The position numbers and the translations under genes were made by a program. The notes beneath the pieces were generated by a model. It was not told the DNA's origin, did not search any database, and saw nothing but the letters and a program-made list of their open reading frames with translations. From Flectonema sp. DT1601 (taxonomy: Eukaryota; Euglenozoa; Diplonemea; Diplonemida; Diplonemidae), in assembly GCA_964019425.1 (NCBI GenBank), contig OZ025820.1:1-64000 (forward strand): a stretch of 64,000 nt of DNA, read 5' to 3'. Shown here one piece after another: positions 51,381-62,335 of this stretch. How positions within the stretch are numbered: position 1 is the stretch's first letter; the number at the start of each line of letters is the position of its first letter.

Positions 51381-52068
51381 CATCGATTCCCACAATGAAA
51401 AAAGAAGACTTCTTCAAGTAAACAAGCTGGAGAAGAAGTTCCTTTATATAGAAATCGATTTCTTGTCATGACATACTCGCTCAACCATTCAAAAAAAAAG
51501 AAATCTCAAAAAAATCTCAAAAAAAAAAAAAGGAAGAACGAGAGAGACCAAACAGATTTGTTGAGGACAATTACACTCCAGCTAGTTAGAATGCAGGATT
51601 AGGTGCGCTCCATAAAAAAGAAAAAAAAAGGGGAAATTTTTTTTAAAAAAAAAACACAGTTTGATACAGCTAGTTAGAAGTTTAATGGAACATGTACACA
51701 TCGATACCGTGTTTAAGTTGATATAAAAAAAACTTAAAAAAAGAAGAAGGGGAAAAAAAAAAAAAAAACTTTGAGCAACATCCCCTGTCTTGGAGACCAG
51801 ATTAACGAAGAGGAGGGGACGGGATACTTCCACTACTTAATTTATTCTCTTTCTACTACTCTATGAAACACTAAGAAGCGCTTACTATGAACATCAATAT
51901 CGTCAGCACTCTGTAACTATCAGCTATTTAATTAAGTGAGAATACTAACCGTCTGTGCTAAGAAATGTGTCGCTGTTGCTGTCGCGTTGATTTGACTCCT
52001 CAACAACTTTAAACGAGTCAGTCTTCAGGTGACGGAACTTTACTTTTCCTTCGTTGTACCCAAAGTAG
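50561..52068. other. Intergenic / 3' flank of the ankyrin gene
   Basis: Several A-runs (51,357-51,380; 51,521-51,531; 51,752-51,768). No frame over 85 codons and no RNA gene seen. Confidence 0.5.
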
Positions 52069-53886
52069 TCATTCAGAGCAACAGAACAGGAAAGTGTGAA
52101 TGAACTTGAATATACGAGCAGCTGTACTCGGTCTGTTTTTTATATTTTCATCAAAAGCTTTCGACAACATAACATGTCCTCTGACTGATGCGATTGTTAT
52201 TGGAGACTCACCCTCCTCATTCTTCGAACGGGGGTCAGCATCGTGGAGGAGAAGTTCACTAACGACATCAAGAAATCCTTTTTCAGTTGCATGGTGGAGT
52301 GGAGTCCATCCTCTTTTACACGCGATTTTAGGACTTGCACCATTCCGAAGAAGGAATCTAACAACTTCTAACCTTCCATTCTTTGCAGCCCAAGTGATAG
52401 CTGTATCACCGTGGATATCACAATGGTTTACTGGTACTCCGTGTTTTACAAGTGTGAGTACAACATTATCATGTGCGTGTCTAGCTGCATAAGTTAAAGG
52501 TGTTCCGTATGGGTCTCGACTATGAACATCAGCTCCGTGAGCTATTAAAGTTTTTAACATTTGAAAGTGTCCTTGATGAGCTGCGTGTTGTAATGGACTC
52601 CAACCCTTTTTACATTTTATATTAACAACCGCACCAGAATCTATCAGTTCTTCACAACACGCTCGATTTCCATTTTTCGTTGCCCAGATTAAAGCCGTGT
52701 CACCGTACTTGTCGGTGTGATTGACATCAGCACCTCTTTTTATTAGTTCTTTTATTATTCCTAAGGCTCCACACTTTGCTGCGGAAATCAAAGGAGTGCC
52801 GTTGCAATTGTCGGGAGTCCCGACATTTCCACCTGCCTCGACTAACAGCTGAGTGATGTCAATATGACCCTGTTCACTTGAATGTTTTAATGGAGTCCAA
52901 CCTTGATTACATTGTGTGTGAATATTAGCTCCATTTGTTATTAAAGTTTTACAAACATCAAGATGACCTTTCTTCGAAGCCCATGTTAACGGAGCATCTC
53001 CAAACTTATCCTGGTGACTGAGATCAGCTCCATTTTCAATAAGAAGTTTAACAATATCGACGTGACCATTTTGAGCAGCGTGTTGTACGCTGCTCCATTC
53101 TTTGTTGCAATATTTATTTACTTCAACACCTTGAGAACATAAAGCTCTACAAATATCGATATGACCATTCTTTGACGCCCATATTAATGGTGAGTCTCCA
53201 TGACAGTCGGAGTGGTTTATTTCAGCTCCATTCTCAATCAGGAGCTCAACAACCTCCAGGTGACCATTCTGAGCCGCGTGTTCTAAAGGAGTCCATGCTT
53301 TACTACATTGGGAATTAGGATTAGCTTTAAACAAACAAAGAACACCACATATTTCATAGTTTCCGTTTTTAGCTGCCCAGGTGAGGGCTGAGTCTCCAGC
53401 GCTAGTTTTTAAGTCAGGATCAGCACTGTTTTGAAGAAGAGTTTTGACCGCTTTATAGTTTCCAGCATTCGTTGCTGTTACGATTGCTGGCTTTCCTTGA
53501 TCAATACAATTGACATCAATACCAGAATCTATTAAATACCTAACGATGTCTTCATCTGCTGTTTTCATATCGTCAGGTTCACTACAGCAGTAGGTGCATT
53601 CTCTATGAAGAGATTGTTCGGAAGCTTCGATGTCCTTTTCTCCGAGTTTTAAAAGAGCGATGCACTTTGTTGATTCTTCCAATACGACCGTGTCGCCCAT
53701 TGACATCCCCATTTCTATTAAGTTCATCTTCATCGGAATTGGTTCTCCTCCGTAACTCATTCCAAACAGCCCTTTTTCAATGCCCAACTCCTCACTAACA
53801 CTTTCCTCAAGATCACATCCTCTAGTGTCAGCATGAATACTAACTGGAGAGGTGTCCCCCAACATGTCTTCTACGAGTATCTCCAT
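52069..53886 (-). CDS. Ankyrin-repeat protein with ubiquitin-like N-terminus
   Basis: 605 residues from the ATG at 53,886 (MEILVEDMLGDTSPVSIHAD). The frame extends 14 codons further, but a CACCCTAAAAACAG acceptor lies inside that part, so the later start is better. The first 75 residues look ubiquitin-like (GMSYGGEPIPMKMNLIEMGM is a typical second half). From about 110 to 590 there are about 14 ankyrin repeats in the usual 33-residue rhythm (WTPLEHAAQNGHLEVVELLI, ENGADLSHQDKFGDAPLTWA). Alternate repeats carry CxKGWTPLxHAA and GDTALIWAxKNGN, suggesting growth by duplication of repeat pairs. Probably a cytosolic protein-binding scaffold; partner unknown. Confidence 0.9.
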   Translation of the reverse strand: MEILVEDMLGDTSPVSIHADTRGCDLEESVSEELGIEKGLFGMSYGGEPIPMKMNLIEMGMSMGDTVVLEESTKCIALLKLGEKDIEASEQSLHRECTYCCSEPDDMKTADEDIVRYLIDSGIDVNCIDQGKPAIVTATNAGNYKAVKTLLQNSADPDLKTSAGDSALTWAAKNGNYEICGVLCLFKANPNSQCSKAWTPLEHAAQNGHLEVVELLIENGAEINHSDCHGDSPLIWASKNGHIDICRALCSQGVEVNKYCNKEWSSVQHAAQNGHVDIVKLLIENGADLSHQDKFGDAPLTWASKKGHLDVCKTLITNGANIHTQCNQGWTPLKHSSEQGHIDITQLLVEAGGNVGTPDNCNGTPLISAAKCGALGIIKELIKRGADVNHTDKYGDTALIWATKNGNRACCEELIDSGAVVNIKCKKGWSPLQHAAHQGHFQMLKTLIAHGADVHSRDPYGTPLTYAARHAHDNVVLTLVKHGVPVNHCDIHGDTAITWAAKNGRLEVVRFLLRNGASPKIACKRGWTPLHHATEKGFLDVVSELLLHDADPRSKNEEGESPITIASVRGHVMLSKAFDENIKNRPSTAARIFKFIHTFLFCCSE

Positions 53887-53928
53887 GTTGGGTAGTCGGC
53901 TACTGTTTTTAGGGTGAAAAAAGAACAA

Positions 53929-54586
53929 AATATTGTCACTCTGATCATAAATCTCTCGTTAACTACTTCGTTAATGTAATCATAACCTGCCTGGAAGAGT
54001 AAATATGAATGTCGTCAACACGATGATGTGTTTGAAAGAATTGGTCGCCAAGACCCGCAGGAGTATTGGAGCACCTCTCTGCACGGCTACGCAACTTCGC
54101 TAATTACTAAAAGTTCGATGCTGTTGATCGAAAGCACAACGGACCGTAATGGGGAGAGGAGGGGGGGGGTTACAAGGACCTGCAACGAATGCAAAAGGAA
54201 AGAAAAAGCTGTCTTAAGAGCACCTGGCAATCGGAAAAAGAAACCGAAGGCACAGACTGGAATCAAACTCAACAAAGTCTTCTTAAATGATGAGGTACCT
54301 AACCTTCAAAAGATATAAAGTAGTGATCGAGATTTTAAAAAGAACTCACTTCTTAACATCAGCTACCTACATTAGATCATCTTGTTGAAGAACTGTACTT
54401 CTATTTGAGAGTCGAGTCAATGCAGTAGGGAACGAGTTGTTTTGTTAGTTTCAAAAATATTAATTCGAACAGACTGAAGTCCTGTAAGACGACAGCTGTT
54501 GGGTTGCTCTTTGACGACAAAGTTTATCAACTGTTTGATGAGAAACAGTAAAAGAAGTACCATCTCTAGCTGATAACTTTACTTTA
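53929..54586. other. Intergenic, no supported gene
   Basis: A 96-codon plus-strand frame at 54,028-54,318 has no recognisable motif and runs against all neighbours. I do not call it. Confidence 0.5.
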
Positions 54587-55402
54587 TTAGATTGCTACAT
54601 CAGGAACCATTCTAATAGCCTGAACAGCAGACATACCATAATGGACCATAAGGTTTTGTCTAATAGCATCAACACTCTTTGAACAGGCAAACTTCAATGC
54701 GATCTTATTAGTTGGGAATGGAGTACTGTTTACGGATACTTCACTCGGAGTTAATAATCCGTAATTACTTTGAATCTGTGAGTAAGAATCCCCAACTAGA
54801 TAAGTGACTCCTGTTTGACCATCATCACGTGACCATAACTTCCCTTTAAAGACTCCAATAATTATCGTCTTCTTACCGGATAAAGAACCTTTTGTGTAAG
54901 TTAAAGTATCCCCAGATTCAAAACCAAATTTCTTACAAACGTGAGAACTCGCATCTAAAGTTTCAATTTCTTTAGTGTGAGCCATCATTGCCTGGACCTC
55001 TCTGGTGTCTTCACGTCTGATACGTTCGGCTTCTTGATCCTTCGCAGTGATATTTTCAATTGTCTGTTTGTTTTTATTGTTAAACTATTATTATAAATAT
55101 TTATAAAAAATATTTCATAGAATACTCCGTTTTTTTTTTGTAAAATATAAAAAAACAAGACGTACATCAACACCATAAGTTTGACATATTTCTTCCTTAT
55201 TACTTCCGTTAAAGTATGTCGCTGTTGTTGAGCCTTCGTCGATGGACCAAAGTTTTCCATCTGAGACGCCAACTACTTCTGTTTTCTTACCCTTTAATGA
55301 TCCATTACGGTATTGAAGTACATCCCCAGGTTGGAATCCGAACTTTTCACAGACTGCTTCTGTTACGATAAATGTTCTGCTAATCTCTGTAGTGCTACTC
55401 AT
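54587..55402 (-). CDS. Unrecognised protein with two copies of an ~80-residue domain (two exons)
   Basis: Exons 55,166-55,402 and 54,587-55,063 flank a 102-bp GT-AG intron in phase 0, giving 237 residues. Each exon carries one copy of the same domain: VCEKFGFQPGDVLQYRNGSL with KLWSIDEGST, and VCKKFGFESGDTLTYTKGSL with KLWSRDDGQT. The shared pattern is VC-K-FGF-GD-L-Y-GSL-GKKT-GV-GKLWS-D-G-T-Y, probably a small beta barrel. A charged helix (KDQEAERIRREDTREVQ) links the two. I do not recognise the family. No signal peptide or membrane segment, so probably cytosolic. Its 5' end is partly duplicated upstream. Confidence 0.75.
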
Positions 55403-55513
55403 GTTGTTATGTCTGAAGTGTACTTTGTAATATAAATCTCACCTGATTGTTGGTATTTGTTGAAGAAATTCACGACTTTCATTAATCACATTGCTGATTG
55501 CTGTCTATAAAAA
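55394..55513. repeat. 120-bp direct repeat, copy 1 (5' end and start codon of the two-domain gene)
   Basis: GCTACTCATGTTGTTATGTC to CTGTCTATAAAAA, matching 55,661-55,780 with one mismatch seen (AAATTCACG against AAATTAACG). It includes the start codon and 5' flank of the gene. Confidence 0.93.
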
Positions 55514-55660
55514 TATGATTGAGCCTTGATCTTGTTCGGTAATTCCTGAGGGGTGAAGTATAATGCGGTTAAAGAATCACTTGCATAGGGCTTGGCGCTA
55601 GTCGGAAATCAGAAAAACCCTTTACGAACACACACAAAACGTTTTTGCTTTTTCGCAGTC

Positions 55661-55780
55661 GCTACTCATGTTGTTATGTCTGAAGTGTACTTTGTAATAT
55701 AAATCTCACCTGATTGTTGGTATTTGTTGAAGAAATTAACGACTTTCATTAATCACATTGCTGATTGCTGTCTATAAAAA
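55661..55780. repeat. 120-bp direct repeat, copy 2
   Basis: Upstream twin of the gene's 5' end, 267 bp away. Its own ATG (55,667-55,669, minus strand) opens only a 15-codon frame. Confidence 0.9.
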
Positions 55781-55784
55781 GAAA

Positions 55785-56324
55785 AATTACAAAACATGTG
55801 AAAAATTAAGATCTTCATCAAGGGGGTACTAATGTACACTTTTTTTTTTTTTTTTCTTTTTTTTTTTTTTCTGAGAGACCCAAGACCTCCGAAATACAAA
55901 AAAAAAAAAAAAAAAAAGAAAAATAACAAAAAGAAAATTATTCCTTTTTTTATTTTTTTTAATAAAACCTTTCTTATTATAATTTTTTTTTTTTTCTCCT
56001 TCTCTTGTCCGAAAACATTCATCTCCCCTTTTTTTTTTTATTTTTGAGGTTAATATTACTTCTTAACTACCACTGCTACCGGTGCAGGAGACGTACGGCA
56101 GCGTGTGTGTCCGACATGAGTCCACCAGGTGACAGGTGACATTTTTTTTTCATTGAGGGAAGCATATAAATAATTTCACTAAAGGAACTCCCAAAGATTG
56201 GGAATCCACAATTCCTCATCGAGGAAGGTGCTTTCATTGGAATTTCTTGTGAAGTGAGTTTCTTCCAATAGTCGAATGATGCTATGGTCAGCAGTGTGAA
56301 CAGAAACAAGTAGTCAACACACAT
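55785..56324. other. Intergenic, homopolymer-rich
   Basis: Runs of T and A between 55,838 and 56,045 with a complementary A-run/T-run arrangement. A short minus-strand frame directly after the transporter stop looks like 3' UTR. Confidence 0.5.
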
Positions 56325-58364
56325 TTAAGGACCCCTCACAGTTGCAGGTGAAGTACTCGAGAGTATAGTGCTGTTCTTTACTTTAGCAGCTCCGCTCTCG
56401 AGATCTTCTTTTTCATGTCGATCACGCTGTTCTCGTAAAGAGTCCTTTGTGCTTACCTTGACATTAACAACTGTGTACATAAGACCTCCACCTAGAGCAC
56501 ATGCAATACCAATGGCCCCTAAGTTACTTGGATACTGTTCAAAGATATACATCGAGAGTATTGCTAACGGTACTTTATTAAGAGCACCAACCACACTGTA
56601 AGTAGTTGGCGACGTCATTCTCATACACCAAAAAGAAGCCATCGTCATAACTGCTCCGATCATCATCATCAATGCTAACCATAAGTGTAATGATCCTGTT
56701 GGTGTTGTTCTTGTATTTATTAATAAGGATAATAAGATCGTTTAATTATTAAAAATAAAGAAAACACACCAATCTCAAGACTTGATAAATGATGACTCCA
56801 AGACGGAGAATCAATCAGAGTCGGTAGTAACAACGGAGGCAATGCCAGCAAATTATTAAAATAAACCGGACCCCATCTTCCCAGACCTTGAACATCATTG
56901 AGAACGCCCTTCATGTATAGCTGATATCCGGTAGTACATAAGACGTTGCTGAAATTCCAAAACAATCCCCATGGTGTTACCCAGGGGTCTTGTTGGGCTC
57001 CAATTACAGAACCAAAAATCATTAAAAGAAACGAACACAAGACCCACTTGTCGAGGTAATGTCCATAGAGAAGGTTGTCACTGTTGATTGTTTTTTTTTT
57101 TTTTTTTTTTTTTTTGATATAGTGTACCCTACCAACGATTCTAAAGCTACAGTTTCTGTTAAATATATTTCAGTAATTTGCAGCATCCCAAAGCACCGTT
57201 TCACCAAGCATCGAATTTTTCGATGCGTTCCCATAATGTAAATCCAACATTCTGATTATTAGTTTCTGTAGTCGTTAATACTAAAATTCTTAATTCACAC
57301 CCATTTATCAGATTTCGAACCCCGTTTCGCGCATAACAACCTTTTTCACAAATTTTAAATTATTGTTGTGTGGTACAAAATAAAGTAAAAGAATGGCTGA
57401 GGTCTGTTATGACTTTAATGTGCCAAGTTCATTGGCAGAGAACCTGCAACCAATATTAGGGTCAGCGGATGAAGGCCTAGGCAGGGGTGTTGGTGAGGTG
57501 CCTTGGGGAGGCCGAAGCCAACCTAGTTTGGTTGGCGACGACAAAGGAGGACTTGTTGGGCTTGCCAAGGCGACGAGTATGGCTACGGAAGGAGAACATG
57601 GCCACCTTACAGCAGCAAACGGCGGGCCAGATGAAGACGGAAAAGAGGGTGGAGAAGGTGATTGCGGCAACCTCGGCTGCTTTTACTGAGGTGCAGACGG
57701 AGCAACAGAAGGCTGCGAAGTCGTTGAGGCAGGTGAAGGAAGTGGGCGCGACTGCGGCGAGGGCGCTCAACGACGTGGGGGAATGCAAGATCATGCCGGA
57801 CTGGTGGTGGACGAAGTCTCCTCACGACAGGTGAAAACGGAGGAGGAGGTCGCGTCCATAATGGAGGAGGTGGGGCGACAGGGGGGGAACAGCGGGAGAG
57901 ACTGTTGGTGCAGCAGGGAATATCTTTCTACCGAACAATGGGTTTGTAGGTACAAATTGAAGAAAAAAAAAAAAAAAAAAAAAAAACACATACCCAACAG
58001 CGATAAATATTAATGCAAAATTCTTAATTAAAAGGGTAATGCTAATACTCATTGTTTTCAGTCCCAACATAGAAGTTGCGAGCATTCCAACGAATAGACC
58101 AGTCAGAGGAAGCCATCTGAGAAGTAATTTCTTTTCTAAAGAGGGGTACTCAACGAACCCTAACAGTCGTAGTGCAATCACAAGTATTAAAGCAGACAGA
58201 GCTTGAAAGAATAACAACGAGAATAGATAATTGAATTTGTGAGTGTCGATAACTAGCTTATTTAAGATAACCATCGCAATAGAACAAGTGCTGTAGGCTG
58301 CTACCGACATAACTGTTTCAATAATCTTCGACCTCCCATACGCCATTACTAAGGTATCAAACAT
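56325..58364 (-). CDS. GDP-mannose-type nucleotide-sugar transporter (VRG4/LPG2-like, three exons)
   Basis: Exons 57,994-58,364, 56,770-57,080 and 56,325-56,695; GT-AG introns of 913 and 74 bp keep phase and give 350 residues. About ten membrane segments are visible. Exon 1 has SIAMVILNKLVIDTHKF and TMSISITLLIKNFALIFIAV, the drug/metabolite transporter fold. Exon 3 contains TTYSVVGALNKVPLAILSM, with the GALNK motif that binds GDP-sugars in Vrg4 and LPG2. It would exchange GDP-mannose for GMP across the Golgi membrane to supply glycosylation. The C-terminal tail is charged and cytosolic. Intron 1 is abnormally long because of an insertion at 57,131-57,986. Confidence 0.9.
57131..57986 (+). mobile_element. 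SL-headed retroposon-like element Y, inside transporter intron 1
   Basis: It begins ACCAACGATTCTAAAGC, i.e. nt 2 to about 30 of the SL exon, and ends in 24 A (57,963-57,986). After the SL part it reads AAATATATTTCAGTAATTTG and GCAGCATCCCAAAGCACC, almost the same as element X at 9,258-9,467. The second half is GC-rich and coding-like, with a frame rich in Gln/Lys/Glu (EKRVEKVIAATSAAFTEVQ). The SL match ends well before the splice donor, so this is not an ordinary trans-spliced mRNA copy. A 25-T run at 57,091-57,115 precedes it. No clear target-site duplication: only TACCC is shared by the two sides. Confidence 0.6.
57393..57834 (+). pseudogene. Coding-like GC-rich part of element Y
   Basis: Two overlapping plus-strand frames. 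One starts MAEVCYDFNVPSSLAEN (57,393-57,689). The other (57,487-57,834) reads LQQQTAGQMKTEKRVEK and KAAKSLRQVKEVGATAARAL, a likely coiled coil. Base composition is far more GC-rich than the intron around it. It may be a worn ORF1-type gene of a retroelement or a captured mRNA; I do not recognise it. Confidence 0.45.
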
Positions 58365-60580
58365 TTCTAATAATTGACCCCCTGAGGAGGGGGTGAGTTT
58401 CTGAAAGGGGGAAGAATAATTTTATTGGGTTAACAACGACGACCAAATGTTTCACTTCGACAGTCTTCGTATCGCACTCACTATAAATATCATACCGTGA
58501 CCTGTTCTAGAGATAAGACATAAACTTATTTTGTTAAGCTGCTTTTTTTTTTTTTTTTTTTTTTTTTTTCGACTGATATATCAGAACACAGTTCACAACC
58601 ACGAGAAGTCTGCTTACTACCTGTCCTAAGACTCGGTAATTAAGACCAACGGAGAGAGTAAAAAATAAAAAAAAACAAAAAAAAATAAAAATAATGAAAC
58701 GTTATAATTATCCCTCTTCTTTTTGTAATCTCTGTTTGTCGACACTCCCTTTTTTTTTTTAAAAAAGAATTATTTTCACTTGTTTTTTTTTGTTTTTGCT
58801 TTTTGTTTTTGAGAAGATTTCTTTGCAACAAAAAAAAAAAGAAGTCAGAACAACAGAAATAAAGATTACAAATCACTCCGTATTCGGGGAAGAAAAAAAA
58901 AAAAAAGAAGAAGAAGGCTAATTTTGTTTATACGATTTGAAAACCCTACACTAAGGGAATAATCCATAATATCAGTTTTCCTATTCATTTTTTTTTATTT
59001 TCCCTTCTTCTCGGTGAGGTGGATACCAGTTAGAGATCAATGCGATGAATCATTAATAAAACTTCCCTAAACTTTATTTGATGTTACAAACTGGTCAGAT
59101 TAGCACAAAACCTTGAAAAAGGTTTCGTACGACTTTGCGAATTAAATTTTCGAACATTCGCTCATCCTTTTTGGGTATGTCATAAATGAAAAGAGAGACT
59201 CCATCTATAAAGTATTACACGTTTAAAAAAACAAAATATTCAGCTTGACTACACGTTTTATGGGAAGAGGGGAATTTAAGAGAAATCGAAACCAGAGGTA
59301 GTTAGACTGCCTGACACGTAGACGACAAGAAGTAACCACAATCTCGATAGCTGGTTTAGACTGTTCTGAGACAGACGGAGAGAGACTTCCTCTGGGTGGT
59401 GTATGTCGATAGGTGGGTTACTCACGTGGGTTAATAAAAAAAAAAAAAAATTAAAAAAATTAAAAAAAAGAAACAGAAACGTTGGCAAATTTCCATCCTT
59501 AACAAAACACTCAAACCTCCCCTCCAGAAAGCTGGCAACAGGCATCAGATAAAATATTTGATATGAGACGAGCGAAGGGATCTCAATGATATTCACCAGC
59601 AATCATAAAAGAGGACGTTCGTCACAATCACTAAAAGATCACACGCAGAGGGGGAACGGGAGATGAACTCGTAACATGGTAGCTGTCTTTTCCTTTTTTT
59701 TTTTTTTTTTTTTTTTAAAAATTTCAATTTCGTTTTCATTTTTTTACGTTGCTAATGCAAACTATTTGTGAAACCGACACAACAAATCGTTTCTTTTTTT
59801 ATTTTAAAATTACTATTTCTAATTTTATTCAACACGCACAAAGTTGGGGGGGATTTTTACTTTTGTAGAATACAAAACAAAAAAAATAGATCGCAATAAC
59901 ATAAAACGATAATTTTGATTTTTTTTTTTTTTTTTTTGTTAAGGAACATAAACGGTTTTAAGCAACCGTCGGGTTTCGAGAGTAACCCATCCCTCTCACA
60001 CAATAACAAAAGAAATCAACAATCCATAATTAGTAAGTTGGTGTTCACAATGTCTTAGGGAATCAAGATCCTCACTCACTATGTAACCATTGTGACATGA
60101 ATAGTAAACAGCTTTGGTTGAATGGTCGGTCAGTCTGTTGTACCTTTCTTGTTCATTCACAAGAATAGAAAAATCTTACTATAAAAAAAAAAAAAAATCC
60201 TTTAAAAAAAAGGAGATAGGTTCACGGCACACTGTTGGACAAAAAAAAGGAATAATAATTTTTTCCAATAATAATAAAAAAAAAAGAATTAAAAAATTTT
60301 AAAAAAAATAAAAAAAAAAACGGAAATAAAACAACACGAATTGTCAGTTGATGTTCCTTTTTGAGGGATATTTTTATGATGAAATAGATTTTGATTTGAT
60401 GTTTTGTTTTGTGAACAACAACAAAAGAAATTTTCCTTGAGCGAAACATCCGATGACATGTAACGGAAATACACCACCTCCTTGATTAAAAAACTTACCT
60501 GTAGATGTTAAGTAAATGCATAACTTCTTGGTCACAGTAGGGAAAATAAAAAGTATCCGAACTAAATAAATTGAAGGATC
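58365..60580. other. Intergenic, homopolymer-rich, no supported gene
   Basis: Poly(T) at 58,544-58,569, 59,694-59,716 and 59,920-59,938; many A/T runs. CCCCTGAGGAGGGGG near 58,380 is a short palindrome. No gene or RNA seen. Confidence 0.55.
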
Positions 60581-62050
60581 TCATTCTTCTTCTGATGTGA
60601 TGTATGAACCTTCTGTGGTGTTCATACTTTTTCCAATTTCTTCGGCATTTCTTGGAATACATAACCAAGTGAGAGCAGCACCAAAAATACCAACACCTGC
60701 ACAGATTCCAGCAACGATATGAAATCCGACTTCAGCATCGGAATCGCTACCAGAAGAGCTGTCATCATAGTGGTTCATTATTGAAGCAAGAACGTAAACT
60801 CCGACTGCAGCTCCAGTCTTTCCTAATGCGGCAGACAGTCCGTGACAACGAGCACGAATATCTTTTGGGAATAAAAGTGTTGGAAGGATGTATGTCGTGT
60901 AGTTAGGACCAAAGTTACTAAAAAAGAACGTCAGTCCGTAAACGAATAAAAACGCACCAGTTGATTCCTTCAACTCGTGATATAACACAGCTAGTAGAAA
61001 GAACGTGACGGCCATCATAAGAAACCCAAACATCTGAATTCTCCAAAGTCCCATTCTCGAAACCATAATTAGAGAAACAACATAACCAGGAAGTCCTAAC
61101 CCGGCAACAATCAACATGTGAAGAGATGTGTCGGTCACTTTGTGATGAGGAGTCGCGTCTTTTGATGCCTTGATACCAATTAGAGAGAAGGCGTCTGATG
61201 CGAGAATCGCGTTACCATAAAAAGAAATATCAAACAGAAACCACGATCCTGCTGTACCAATTAAACGCCTCCACATAACTGAAGCAGACAAGGTAGCCAT
61301 CACACCATCTTCGTTAATTTCTTGATGAGATCTCATTGCTTCCATGAATCCAACACTATCAGGAGCTGGTGCGTTAGGTGGAAGCATCTTTGCTCTTGGG
61401 TATACAAGCATCAGTCCAGGGATGGCTGAAAATAAAAGAGCTCCTCTCCAAATAGCCATCTGATCTTCTGAACCACTTCCAGTAAAGAGAGCTTCAGATA
61501 ATATTAAGAAGATGATCGGTCCTAAAATAAATCCAACTCCCTGCATGCAGAATGTGTATCCAATCTTTTTAAAATCTGGTGATGATTCCCTCGACACGGA
61601 TGCTGAAAGTGGATATTCTCCTCCGACACCAAAACCGAGTAAGAATTGAAATACTCCGAGAAGCCAATATGCGGTGTGTCCAGATACTGCTTCAGTACAA
61701 GCAGGAATCGAACCTGAGAGTATTGACCCAAGAACAACAAATGTCAGAGTTGTCATAAAAGCTGTTTTTCTACCGACAACGTCCGCTACTGTACCAAAGA
61801 TCAACTGACCGAAGATTGCACCAATCAGTGACAAACCTTTAATTACTAACTTCTGAGTATCAGTAGCGTCACCGATACTAGTGTTCTTCATCGTATCCAA
61901 TACAGGTGATATAATAAATAAGTTGTACTGGTCCAACATAAATCCTCCTCCAGTAACCATAAACTTACCAACACTGAAAGTATCCTTTTGTTTGATCTCC
62001 TCACGTTCATCATTTTGAACGACTAGCTTAGTGCTCTCGTCGATTCCCAT
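60581..62050 (-). CDS. PHO84-like inorganic phosphate transporter (MFS)
   Basis: 489 residues, 12 predicted membrane helices. GGFMLDQYNLFIISPVL is the first helix as in PHO84-type phosphate:H+ symporters (Asp and Tyr in place). VADVVGRKTAF is the MFS loop 2-3 motif. FLLGFGVGGEYPLSASVSRE is the PHO84 signature in helix 4 (GGDYPLSA in yeast, Glu here). FLFDISFYGNAIL marks helix 7, and FGPNYTTYILPTLLFPKDIR a late conserved region. It would import phosphate at the plasma membrane. The start ATG follows an A-rich leader with a CCAACAG acceptor about 35 bp upstream. Stop is TGA, showing that TGA is a real stop in this genome. Confidence 0.92.
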   Translation of the reverse strand: MGIDESTKLVVQNDEREEIKQKDTFSVGKFMVTGGGFMLDQYNLFIISPVLDTMKNTSIGDATDTQKLVIKGLSLIGAIFGQLIFGTVADVVGRKTAFMTTLTFVVLGSILSGSIPACTEAVSGHTAYWLLGVFQFLLGFGVGGEYPLSASVSRESSPDFKKIGYTFCMQGVGFILGPIIFLILSEALFTGSGSEDQMAIWRGALLFSAIPGLMLVYPRAKMLPPNAPAPDSVGFMEAMRSHQEINEDGVMATLSASVMWRRLIGTAGSWFLFDISFYGNAILASDAFSLIGIKASKDATPHHKVTDTSLHMLIVAGLGLPGYVVSLIMVSRMGLWRIQMFGFLMMAVTFFLLAVLYHELKESTGAFLFVYGLTFFFSNFGPNYTTYILPTLLFPKDIRARCHGLSAALGKTGAAVGVYVLASIMNHYDDSSSGSDSDAEVGFHIVAGICAGVGIFGAALTWLCIPRNAEEIGKSMNTTEGSYITSEEE

Positions 62051-62304
62051 TTTTTTTTTTTTGTTTTTTTTTTTTGTAGTTTTCTGTTGGTTTCAAATAT
62101 AAAATTAAAAACGTGAAAAAAACAGTTCTCAGAAGAATAGAAACCAGAACTCCATCATTGTGTGCCTTAATAAGAATTAATGGTGTAAAGTAACTCTGTA
62201 GTTGACTTAAAACACAAACAAACAAATACCAAAGAAACACAAGAAAGTGTTCCAAAAGTGTTACTCAAACTCCAAGAGAGGTATTAGGGTGGTGATAAGA
62301 AAAA

Positions 62305-62335
<31 letters not shown>

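Noticed and set aside
54028-54318. 96-codon plus-strand frame
   Set aside because: No motif, opposite to all host genes, no acceptor-like leader seen.
57131-57165. Complete SL RNA gene or ordinary trans-spliced mRNA copy
   Set aside because: The SL match stops near nt 30, before the donor; an mRNA copy would carry all 39 nt, and an SL gene would have GT and an RNA body.
57301-57380. tRNA-like T-arm (GGGTTCGAAATC, minus strand) in the transporter intron
   Set aside because: No matching acceptor stem, D arm or anticodon arm around it.
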